Source: JAVBLP01 sp031553505
Lineage (GTDB): Bacteria; Elusimicrobiota; Endomicrobiia; Endomicrobiales; Endomicrobiaceae
DNA length: 64,000 bases
Assembly: GCA_031553505.1 (NCBI GenBank)
Contig: JAVBLP010000004.1
Location: 1-64,000 of the forward strand
Direction of reading: 5' to 3'
Shown: positions 8,641-16,014 of the stretch, one piece after another
Numbering within the stretch: the first letter of the stretch is position 1
Layout: every line of letters begins with the position of its first letter
Made by a program: the position numbers and the translations under genes
Notes under the pieces: generated by a model
Database searches by the model: none
What the model saw: the letters and a program-made list of their open reading frames with translations, nothing else
Told to the model about the DNA's origin: nothing

Positions 8641-10182
8641 TCAGCTTCCGCCCATCGCGCCGTTTGTATTATTGCTGAACTCCGTATTGCCTTCAAAGCT
8701 GATGCCGGAGTTTTCAAGATTAAGGCCTCTTCCGTTATAGCTTATAGTTGCGTCAAGAAAAACCGCGTTCGGAATATTGAGAAAATTCGCGCCGGTTTCA
8801 AACCTGCTTAATGTGCCTGACGCAAACTTAAAATCAGGTATATTTGCGATGTTAAGCCCTGTCGCGCCGTCAGAATCGCCGGTACCGGTCAAATCTATGC
8901 CGCCTATTGTAAGGCTCTGTTGGCTTGCGGCGGAAATATCAGGAGTAAAAACTATGCCTGCGCCGGAATTAAAATCTATGGACGCCCTTCCCGTTAAACC
9001 CGCCTGTATTGCGCTTAAATCTATGCCGAGATACGTCGCGCCGTCAGGGCTTATAAGATAAATATCTTTAGATAAGTAATTTGTAAAATTAAAAGCCGGC
9101 ATTCCCTGATACGCGCCGGAAAGCAAAAGAAAAGTAAGATTATCTTCAACGGTCGCTTCATTACCGGCAACCGCCTCATCAAGTTTTGCCGGATTTTCAA
9201 ATGTGCCGGCTCCTCCGGCAGAAGCGTTTGATGATACCACTACAAAATATATGTCATCGCCGTTTGCGGCTTTTAAAATGTCATCCTGATCGGTAATTTT
9301 AGCGCTTGCAGTGCGCACGTACATATCCCTTTGCACCATTTCGCCCATTCTCTGCTTAACTTCTTTCGGCTTCGATTTCAAATAACCGCTAGTGCCTTTA
9401 AAAACGCTTCCGTTTCTGAATATATTGCCCAAATTAACCGGTATGCTTATATCGGCACCTGCCTGCCAGTTTGAACCGTTGAGTTTGTCATTTTCATACA
9501 TGGCAAAATTAAGCCTTAAAAGATTTAACGGTTTATACTCGATTCTGCCTTTTGCGCCTTTAACGGCTTCCGGCGCTTTGTCGGAATCAAAAAAGTAGTA
9601 ACCGCCGAAAATTTTTAGCTGCCCTAACATTTCCGGAAAAGGTATTTTTAAGCCCGCTTCGCAGTCAAAACCATGCATAGAAACTTCATACTGGTTGACC
9701 GCCACTATCCTGTGGCCCATCGGCGCAAAGCCTGCCTGCGCTATTTTAACTTCACTGTCGCCTACCGGAACATAGCCGTTGGCGCGCACATCAACCCATT
9801 TGCTTAAAAATTCAACGCCTGCCCCGCTTTGACGGAATTTGCTGCCGGTTTGCGACTTTCTCGCGTCATAATAAGCGTTTATGCCGAAAATCACGTTTAA
9901 TGTTTCCGAGTAATGCCTTATTCCAGCGCCCGCGTTTAACTCATCCGCGTCATCTCCGAAAAGAGAGCTGCCAGTCATACTTGCCCTCGGGTTAATAAAT
10001 ATAAAGGTATTTTTGGAACCTATAAGAGGAATGATCCAGTCTATAAAAGTGTCGGTATAATTATCATTGGTAATTCCGCCGCCGGTTATCTCTCCGGACG
10101 CGGGAAGAAGTTTAGCTTCAAGATTTGTTACGAACACAGCTGAAAAACACATAAGGCACAGCGTTAAAGCAATTTTTTTCAT
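8641..10182 (-). CDS. Inverse autotransporter (intimin/invasin-type barrel) with short passenger
   Basis: A 513-residue protein. Residues 1-23 are a signal peptide (cleavage after LEA). Residues about 35-290 form a beta-barrel of the inverse autotransporter type, recognised by GINAYYDARK, the GAGVEFLSKW strand and the RANGYVPVG strand, which match the intimin/invasin barrel motifs (type Ve secretion). The C-terminal part (about 300-513) is a passenger rich in beta-helix-like turns. It stops abruptly at SNNTNGAMGGS, just where a Pmp repeat would continue as GGAIY. No periplasmic LysM module is visible. It has its own promoter, and AAAGGAG precedes the ATG. Likely role: surface adhesin or a barrel with a truncated passenger. 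Confidence 0.8.
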   Translation of the reverse strand: MKKIALTLCLMCFSAVFVTNLEAKLLPASGEITGGGITNDNYTDTFIDWIIPLIGSKNTFIFINPRASMTGSSLFGDDADELNAGAGIRHYSETLNVIFGINAYYDARKSQTGSKFRQSGAGVEFLSKWVDVRANGYVPVGDSEVKIAQAGFAPMGHRIVAVNQYEVSMHGFDCEAGLKIPFPEMLGQLKIFGGYYFFDSDKAPEAVKGAKGRIEYKPLNLLRLNFAMYENDKLNGSNWQAGADISIPVNLGNIFRNGSVFKGTSGYLKSKPKEVKQRMGEMVQRDMYVRTASAKITDQDDILKAANGDDIYFVVVSSNASAGGAGTFENPAKLDEAVAGNEATVEDNLTFLLLSGAYQGMPAFNFTNYLSKDIYLISPDGATYLGIDLSAIQAGLTGRASIDFNSGAGIVFTPDISAASQQSLTIGGIDLTGTGDSDGATGLNIANIPDFKFASGTLSRFETGANFLNIPNAVFLDATISYNGRGLNLENSGISFEGNTEFSNNTNGAMGGS

Positions 10183-10213
10183 TACAACTCCTTTAAAGCG
10201 TTTACCTGTTTAA

Positions 10214-10242
10214 ACTATACTAAAAACAACTTGTATTTTCAA
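10214..10242 (-). promoter_or_regulatory. Promoter of the inverse autotransporter gene
   Basis: On the minus strand, TTGAAA (10237-10242), a 17-base spacer and TATAGT (10214-10219). It lies back to back with the promoter of the YkvA-like gene. Confidence 0.65.
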
Positions 10243-10258
10243 TGATTTTAGACAAAAT

Positions 10259-10287
10259 TTGGTAAAAACATTAAGAAATTGTAAAAT
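10259..10287 (+). promoter_or_regulatory. Probable promoter giving a leaderless mRNA for the YkvA-like gene
   Basis: TTGGTA (10259-10264), a 17-base spacer and TAAAAT (10282-10287) end seven bases before the ATG at 10295, so the transcript would start at or next to the start codon. There is no Shine-Dalgarno. Confidence 0.45.
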
Positions 10288-10294
10288 ATTACGG

Positions 10295-10675
10295 ATGAAT
10301 TTTATAAAAAACTTTTTCTCTAACTCAAAAAAAGGATTATTAGTGCTTTTTTACGCTTTAAAAGACAAGCGCACTCCTTTATTTTCAAAGATTATGTCGT
10401 TATTTGCGATAGTTTATCTTATTTCGCCCATAGATTTACTTCCGGATACGTTTTTTCCGCTTGGCTTTGCAGATGATCTTGCCATAGTCCCCGCTTTATT
10501 CTATTTTATATACAAAAATCTTCCGCCTGACGTTTTGGCGCGTGCGCGGGAAGACTCTTTGCGTACGGTGAAGCAGGTTAACAAAGGAATTATTATACTT
10601 CTTATTTCTGCCGCAGCGGCGTTTATGCTATTTTTAATTGTATTGTATTTTTTGTATCAACTAATATTTAAGTGA
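10295..10675 (+). CDS. YkvA-like DUF1232 membrane protein
   Basis: A 126-residue protein with the DUF1232 signature: LFAIVYLISPIDLLPD followed by GFADDLAI, with small and acidic residues inside a hydrophobic segment. A second hydrophobic stretch near the C-terminus (about residues 97-125) is a transmembrane segment. The family role is unknown. I chose the ATG at 10295; a TTG 36 bases earlier is in frame but coincides with the likely -35 box. The next gene starts 7 bases after the stop, so the two are co-transcribed. Confidence 0.8.
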   Translation: MNFIKNFFSNSKKGLLVLFYALKDKRTPLFSKIMSLFAIVYLISPIDLLPDTFFPLGFADDLAIVPALFYFIYKNLPPDVLARAREDSLRTVKQVNKGIIILLISAAAAFMLFLIVLYFLYQLIFK

Positions 10676-10682
10676 GGTTAAG

Positions 10683-11204
10683 ATGAAAAAATTTTTACTG
10701 CCGGCTTTATTTGTTACTGTGTTTTGCGCGCTTTCATTTGCGGCAAGGAATTTTGTTGAAAATACAGACTATTTTGTGGATTTTAAACAAAATAGCGAAA
10801 ATATGGCGGCGGTTTTACATATCAACTTTATCAGTATGCAGCCGGAACCTTCAGAAGCGGAAAGCATCTTAAAGAGCCATCTCAAAACTTATGGCGCCCA
10901 GCTGGAAAAAGAAAGGCTGGAACAAAAAAAAGCTAAGCCGAAAGCAAAAACCGGCAAAGATGAAGATGAAAAGTATAAAAATATTATAGGTTCCGTGTGG
11001 TATGCCGAAAACGGCGACCCGGAAAATATGGTGAAAGTTAAATATAAAGAGGACTTAAGCGCTTATGTCTGGCTGGGGAAAACCAAAAAAATAGTTGCGT
11101 TTCCAAGTTATATAGCGTTTTTAAAGCAAGAAAAAGAAAGCAAAAAAGAGAAAGACAAAGTGGACGCTGCGGCTGCAAAACAGGCGGAAGAAACAGTTTT
11201 ATAA
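10683..11204 (+). CDS. Small exported protein of unknown function
   Basis: A 173-residue protein not recognised as a known family. It begins with a signal peptide (KKFLLPALFVTVFCALSFAA). A mixed region follows, then two strongly charged stretches (QKKAKPKAKTGKDEDEKYK and KQEKESKKEKDKVDAAAAK) flanking a short core with the sequence GSVWYAENGDPENMVKVKYK. The lysine-rich tail could contact the cell wall or outer-membrane lipids, but that is a guess. GAGG lies 5 bases before the ATG. It probably forms a two-gene unit with the YkvA-like gene. Confidence 0.7.
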   Translation: MKKFLLPALFVTVFCALSFAARNFVENTDYFVDFKQNSENMAAVLHINFISMQPEPSEAESILKSHLKTYGAQLEKERLEQKKAKPKAKTGKDEDEKYKNIIGSVWYAENGDPENMVKVKYKEDLSAYVWLGKTKKIVAFPSYIAFLKQEKESKKEKDKVDAAAAKQAEETVL

Positions 11205-11271
11205 TAAAATTCCGCACAAAAAACTACACAATTTCGCGATCATTCTGCGCGAAGCCGCAGAATCTATGAAT

Positions 11272-11307
11272 TAACAAAAGAAATTATTTAAATACTTTCT
11301 TTTGTTA
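11272..11307. terminator. Possible bidirectional terminator between convergent genes
   Basis: TAACAAAAGAAA (11272-11283) and its exact complement TTTCTTTTGTTA (11296-11307) form a 12-bp AT-rich stem with a 12-base loop. It sits between the ends of the exported-protein gene and the response regulator gene. The low GC content of the stem makes strong termination uncertain. Confidence 0.4.
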
Positions 11308-11327
11308 TGCTATTCCAATATTCTTAT

Positions 11328-12368
11328 TTAAAAAAGCTTATGTAAAACTATCTTTTTTACGGTTTCATCCACCTGCCGTTTGGGCATGGCAAAAGCCGTT
11401 TTGATAATGAAATCCGCGGTCAAATCTTTAAGCCTGCATATTTTTGTATGCTTGTTGGCATTGGAAGTTTCAATAGATGAAATGTCGGTAGTATCCGTAA
11501 AAACTATAAAGTTTTGTATAAAAGGCCGGTAAATCTCTTCATATTTAGGGTATTTTTCTTCTTTCAGGATTTTTTCTATCCTTTTGCTTACCTGCTTAAA
11601 CTGGTTTTCCGACTGTTCAAAAAGATTCCTGCGTTTTGAAGACACGGTTTCTACGCCGTTAACCAAAACCTTCATCGGTTCGTTTACGCCGCCGTAAATT
11701 TTAGCGTTTGGAAAGTATTTTGTTTCAAAAACCATAACCGCGAAGGGCAACGGCGCCGCCGTGAAAGCAAGCGCGTCTATTTCCTGCCCGTTTATTACCA
11801 CATTTGACTGCGGCGCATTGCCGCCCTGCATAAAAACCTTATGCAGCGAACGCAGTTTTTCCAAAACCTCATTTTCAAAAAGCCTGCCGGCGCCTTTTTC
11901 ATCATCGGAAGAAAGCATCCCGGAAAGGACGGTATTTTCAGACTGAAGCTTTTGCAGTTTTTGCGCGGTTTCGTCTTTAGGGGAAAGCGCTTTTTTTATT
12001 TTTACGATAAGTTCTGTTTCGGTAGCGGGTTTTGAAATAAAATCCGTTATATATTCTCCGGCTTTTTCGGTAACGGCCTGGCCGTATGTCTTCTCCATCG
12101 CGCTCAAAAGAATCACGGGGAGCGAAGGAGAATATTTATTAATATCCGGCAGTATATCGAGACCGGTTTCGCCTAAGCCAAAATGTATGTCTAATATTAA
12201 AAGGTTTATTTTGCCGGGATTGTTTGAAAGAAACTTTTTTACGTCAACGGTAGTGGCAAAATGAATAATCTCCGTATCTTTGAAATGCTTTTTTATAGTC
12301 CTTTCAAGAGACAAACGTATATTTTCATCGTCATCGGCCAAAGCTATTATTTTCTTTTCTTCAGGCAT
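11328..12368 (-). CDS. Response regulator with C-terminal NERD nuclease-like domain
   Basis: Residues 5-125 are a receiver domain with the acidic pair at D12-D14, phospho-acceptor D60 (LLILDIHF), S89 and K113 (ISKP). Instead of a DNA-binding domain, residues about 160-290 look like a NERD domain of the PD-(D/E)xK nuclease group. The visible features are an ENEVLEKLRSL helix, QEIDALAF with the metal-binding D, and VFETKYF with the E-x-K pair. About 50 more residues follow. Receiver phosphorylation may control a nuclease-like activity, but catalysis is inferred only from the motif. It lies 16 bases downstream of a sensor kinase gene, its likely partner, and has GGGAG seven bases before the ATG. 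Confidence 0.8.
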   Translation of the reverse strand: MPEEKKIIALADDDENIRLSLERTIKKHFKDTEIIHFATTVDVKKFLSNNPGKINLLILDIHFGLGETGLDILPDINKYSPSLPVILLSAMEKTYGQAVTEKAGEYITDFISKPATETELIVKIKKALSPKDETAQKLQKLQSENTVLSGMLSSDDEKGAGRLFENEVLEKLRSLHKVFMQGGNAPQSNVVINGQEIDALAFTAAPLPFAVMVFETKYFPNAKIYGGVNEPMKVLVNGVETVSSKRRNLFEQSENQFKQVSKRIEKILKEEKYPKYEEIYRPFIQNFIVFTDTTDISSIETSNANKHTKICRLKDLTADFIIKTAFAMPKRQVDETVKKIVLHKLF

Positions 12369-12384
12369 CCGCTTTCTCCCTTAA

Positions 12385-14394
12385 TTATTTTTCATACGCC
12401 GGCAGGCGTATAACCGTTTCAAGTCCGGCGCCGCCGTAATCCCTATTTTGGGCCGTAATATAACCGCCGAAAAGATTTATAAAATTCTTTGCGATCACAG
12501 TCCCTTCGCCCAATCTTTCGCCTTTAGAACTTTCTATAGGAAATTTATAAATCCTCGCAAGCCCTTCTTTGGAAAGCCCTCCGGCATTGTCAACAATTTT
12601 AACCGCTATTTTTGGCCCGTTTTCTGCAAAAATCGAAATGTTTAAAACCGCTTTAAATTCCGGATCCATAACTTTTTTCTGCAGGGCGTAAACGGAATTA
12701 TCCAAAATATTATTGACCGCCATAAAAAATAGTTTGTTGATTCTGCAATAAAGCGTTTTATTTTTGTCTGTTTCAGATGTAAAACTGACACTTATATATG
12801 ATGCGGTTTTTTCTGCGAGAGAATCCGCAATGGTTTTAAGTTCTTTTTCCAAATCTTTAAAAGAATACTGCTCAAAAACGCCGTTTGTTATCTCTTCAAT
12901 ATAAGAGCGCATTTCTTTCTGGCTTTCTAAAATAGAATTTCTGTACGGTTTTACGACATTATCATAAACTTCTACAAGGAGCTCGTCCATTCCGGTTTTA
13001 GATTTTTCAAGCTGGTTTATCAAATCGTGCCTTGCTCCCCTTAAAAACTCAACGGTACTGCCGGACCAGTCAAGCTCTAAAGACTGGAGCTTTTGTTTTT
13101 GCGCGTCAAAAGATTCCGACATGTGTTCAACGGTCCGGCGCTTTACAAGCTCGTCATTTAAAGTAATTGCTTCCGTGGCGTCATTATTGCGCCTGTCCAG
13201 CAAAATAAAAATTATAAGCATAACTAAAAGCCATACAAGCGTCGACGGATTGGCTTTTACGGGAGATATTACATTGTAATACGCCACCGGAGAAATACCG
13301 GTAATTGCCATAAGAATGTACAGGTACACAATCAAAATTACGGCCGAAAACATAAAAGTATTTATAAGGAAATTTCTTAAATCTTTGCCCATATTTTTTA
13401 TATAAAAATTGTCTCTGGCGCTTATTCTGAAATCAATAGATAGCGTTTCGCCTTTTTTGGCGGCAAAACAGCCGGTTAGTATAATAAAAACAACCGCAAT
13501 AACAGTAAAAGCTGCGGCTTCCACAAACAAATAATCCCTCACGGAATAAACAGGTGCTTTTTCGGCAAGCCCTCGCAACATCTCAAAAACTCTGCCGCCT
13601 GCTTTAAAACAGTATACCGCGCCAAAGAGCGCAAGCAACAGCATTTCTACCAACCCCGCTTTTTGCAATATAATCTTATATAAAGGTGTTTCGCTGTTTT
13701 GCATTTCATCCTGATAAGTGTCTGTTAGAACTTTTATATTGAATTTAAATATCGTAAGGCATATTGCCGCCCCGAAAAATACTGAAAGAGTTTTATCCGG
13801 TATTTCAATAAAAGTATCTGCGACATAATTTGCAAAAACGCTTGCCCAGCCGGAGCCTGACACTGAAAATAACCCTCTGAACCATTCGGCAAAATACAGC
13901 GAATACGGCTGGTCAAATATTACTCCCTGGAAAACTACGCCTCTTATAACGGAAGAGCATAATGCCGTCAAAAGGCCGCAGCCTACGCCCGCAAAAAGAA
14001 CAAAAAACGCCGATGATATAAAACTTGATTTTAATGTGGATTTTAAGGCATTGCCTTTTGTTTTTAAAACGGCAAGCGCGCCGCTTTCGCATAAAATTCC
14101 CCAGTAAAACGCGGCAATAATGTTAACAACTGCCAAGTAAATAAAATGCGGCGATGTTACCATCGAAAGGAGAATAGAGCTCGCAAGCGCGACTATAATA
14201 CCCCAGACGCTGCCAAGAACGACTACGGCGACAAAAGTGCCCATTGTGTCAAAATAAAGGAATTTATAGCTGTTTTCGTATACAAAAGTATTGCCCGCCC
14301 AATTGAGAAGAATTGAAAAGGCCGCCACAAGCAAGCAGTAGCGTTTGGCGTGGAGTTTCCAGTAAAGATTGGAGAAAAACTGTCCGGTCTGCAT
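12385..14394 (-). CDS. Membrane sensor histidine kinase, partner of the NERD response regulator
   Basis: A 669-residue protein. The first 215 residues hold several membrane helices whose pattern (FDTMGTFVAVVVLGSVWG) recalls the S-components of ECF transporters, so it may bind a small ligand. A second membrane block covers about residues 240-390. A coiled linker leads to the motif RHDLINQL near residue 455, the likely phospho-accepting His in the style of AgrC/SpoB-type kinases. The C-terminus is a HATPase domain with N-box NNILDNSVYAL, VDNAGGLS and LGEGTVIAKNFINLFGG. It has no Shine-Dalgarno and a promoter that ends 7 bases from the ATG. It is co-transcribed with the response regulator downstream. 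Confidence 0.8.
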   Translation of the reverse strand: MQTGQFFSNLYWKLHAKRYCLLVAAFSILLNWAGNTFVYENSYKFLYFDTMGTFVAVVVLGSVWGIIVALASSILLSMVTSPHFIYLAVVNIIAAFYWGILCESGALAVLKTKGNALKSTLKSSFISSAFFVLFAGVGCGLLTALCSSVIRGVVFQGVIFDQPYSLYFAEWFRGLFSVSGSGWASVFANYVADTFIEIPDKTLSVFFGAAICLTIFKFNIKVLTDTYQDEMQNSETPLYKIILQKAGLVEMLLLALFGAVYCFKAGGRVFEMLRGLAEKAPVYSVRDYLFVEAAAFTVIAVVFIILTGCFAAKKGETLSIDFRISARDNFYIKNMGKDLRNFLINTFMFSAVILIVYLYILMAITGISPVAYYNVISPVKANPSTLVWLLVMLIIFILLDRRNNDATEAITLNDELVKRRTVEHMSESFDAQKQKLQSLELDWSGSTVEFLRGARHDLINQLEKSKTGMDELLVEVYDNVVKPYRNSILESQKEMRSYIEEITNGVFEQYSFKDLEKELKTIADSLAEKTASYISVSFTSETDKNKTLYCRINKLFFMAVNNILDNSVYALQKKVMDPEFKAVLNISIFAENGPKIAVKIVDNAGGLSKEGLARIYKFPIESSKGERLGEGTVIAKNFINLFGGYITAQNRDYGGAGLETVIRLPAYEK

Positions 14395-14401
14395 GACATA
14401 T

Positions 14402-14430
14402 ATGATATGATTATTAACGTTTTTTTACAA
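14402..14430 (-). promoter_or_regulatory. Promoter of the two-component operon, probably leaderless
   Basis: On the minus strand, TTGTAA (14425-14430), a 17-base spacer and TATCAT (14402-14407). Only seven bases separate the -10 box from the ATG at 14394. Confidence 0.5.
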
Positions 14431-14436
14431 TACGCT

Positions 14437-14464
14437 TTGATATTTTTTCGCTTTTTAATAAAAT
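14437..14464 (+). promoter_or_regulatory. Promoter of the LysM/M23 gene, probably leaderless
   Basis: TTGATA (14437-14442), a 16-base spacer and TAAAAT (14459-14464). Seven bases separate the -10 box from the ATG at 14472, and no Shine-Dalgarno is present. Confidence 0.5.
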
Positions 14465-14471
14465 ATGCCTT

Positions 14472-15443
14472 ATGGAACAAAACGGGCAGACAAAACACGA
14501 TAAAATAAAAAAGATTGTTTTCAGATGGGCAATATTTTTAGCCGTCATACTTTCTATTTTTATTATTGCCCAGATATGGGTTAAAAAAACAGCGGCCGCA
14601 ACGCTTGCCGCAGTACCTGTTGTCATAATACCCACATACCCTCCTGAAATGCTTTTAACCGATGTTGAAGTAAGAATGAAATACCTTGCGCCGCGTGTGC
14701 GCGGAACAAATTTTTTTGTTTACACCGTACGCAACGGCGACAACTTATGGAAACTTGCAAAAAAATACGGTTATTCCGTACATACGATAATCGGCTGCAA
14801 TCCGCAGCTTAAAACATATAATGTCAACGTAAACCAAAAAATATTAATCCCTTCAGCGGGCGGCTCCCTGCACCCAATACAGAAAAACGACACGTGGGAA
14901 CTGATTGCAGAAAGATATGACTCTGACACGGCAATGCTTAAACTTGTAAATTTCGGCGTTTTTAAATTGAATGAAGGAGAATATGTGTTTATTCCCGGAA
15001 AAAGGCCTGCCGTAGATTTACTAAATGAAGATATGCAGGAAAAATACTCTTTGCGGTCGCTTTTTACTTCTCCGTTGGGAGGAAGGCTTACAAGCGCTTT
15101 CGGTAAAAGAACACACCCCGTAACGGGAAAAGTAAGCACTCACGGCGGCATAGATATTGCCGTACCGCTGGGCACATGGGTAGGCGCGGCTGCTGACGGA
15201 GTTGTAATACTTGCAAGCACCGATGTCGGGCATTATGGCACTGCGGTTTTTATAGACCATAAAAACGGTTATATCACGCATTACGGGCATCTTTCGTCTT
15301 ATAATGTCAAAATCGGGCAGAAAGTACGCGCCGGACAGCTTATAGCAAGAAGCGGTTCCACAGGAAGGTCTACAGGTCCGCATTTGCATTTTACGGTAAA
15401 AAAAGGAAATGTTTCGCTCGATCCGCTAAAATTTTTATGGTAA
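14472..15443 (+). CDS. LysM and M23 (LytM) peptidase domain protein
   Basis: A 323-residue protein anchored by one N-terminal membrane helix (about residues 18-36). A LysM peptidoglycan-binding repeat follows (YTVRNGDNLWKLAKKYGYS, about 83-130) and a second, degenerate LysM-like stretch (about 137-180). The C-terminal M23 metallopeptidase domain has zinc and catalytic motifs HGGIDIA, HYGHLS and GPHLHF. Because these residues are intact, it is probably an active endopeptidase that cuts peptidoglycan cross-links, rather than an inactive EnvC/NlpD-type activator. It acts in the periplasm on cell-wall remodelling or division. The AMMECR1 gene follows 10 bases later. Confidence 0.9.
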   Translation: MEQNGQTKHDKIKKIVFRWAIFLAVILSIFIIAQIWVKKTAAATLAAVPVVIIPTYPPEMLLTDVEVRMKYLAPRVRGTNFFVYTVRNGDNLWKLAKKYGYSVHTIIGCNPQLKTYNVNVNQKILIPSAGGSLHPIQKNDTWELIAERYDSDTAMLKLVNFGVFKLNEGEYVFIPGKRPAVDLLNEDMQEKYSLRSLFTSPLGGRLTSAFGKRTHPVTGKVSTHGGIDIAVPLGTWVGAAADGVVILASTDVGHYGTAVFIDHKNGYITHYGHLSSYNVKIGQKVRAGQLIARSGSTGRSTGPHLHFTVKKGNVSLDPLKFLW

Positions 15444-15453
15444 AGGGCGCGCA

Positions 15454-16014
15454 ATGCAAACGGATAAAGAATTTTCAATCTCTCCGCAATCTCAAAAAGA
15501 ACTTTTGGGCCTTTCAAGAAAAGCGATACAAGAATACCTCTCCAATGCAAAAATTTTAAATTTTCAAACAAAATCCCTGGAACTTCTAACCCCTGCCGCG
15601 GTTTTTGTTACCTTAACGCAGGATAAAAACCTGCGCGGATGCATAGGCACAACCGAAGCGCTATATCCGCTTTATGAAGCCGTTATGAGAATGTCATTAG
15701 CCGCAGCGCTTAACGATTCACGGTTTTTCCCGCTAGCAAAAGAAGAGCTTGATAAGACAAACATAGAAATATCAGTTTTATCCCCTATGCAAAAAGTAAA
15801 AACCGCCGGCGAAATAATTCAACATAAACACGGCGTATTGATAAAAAAAGGCGCCCGCTCAGGATTATTTTTGCCGCAAGTATGGGAACATTTTTCAAAC
15901 AAAGAAGACTTTTTAAATGAATTGTGCTCTCAAAAAGCGGGCCTTCCCAAAAATGCCTGGAAAGACCCGCTAACTGATATTTTTATTTTTACCGTTTTTT
16001 CTTTTGCAGATTAA
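15454..16014 (+). CDS. AMMECR1 domain protein
   Basis: A 186-residue AMMECR1-domain protein. The hallmark LRGCIG motif is at about residue 59, preceded by AAVFVTL and followed by NDSRFFPLAKEEL and the IEISVLSP strand. The family is widespread but its biochemical role is unresolved. In archaea and some bacteria it travels with MEMO1 and radical SAM proteins, which are not adjacent here. AGGG precedes the ATG. The gene follows the M23 peptidase and probably shares its transcript. Its last 4 bases overlap the 3' end of the convergent autotransporter gene. Confidence 0.9.
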   Translation: MQTDKEFSISPQSQKELLGLSRKAIQEYLSNAKILNFQTKSLELLTPAAVFVTLTQDKNLRGCIGTTEALYPLYEAVMRMSLAAALNDSRFFPLAKEELDKTNIEISVLSPMQKVKTAGEIIQHKHGVLIKKGARSGLFLPQVWEHFSNKEDFLNELCSQKAGLPKNAWKDPLTDIFIFTVFSFAD

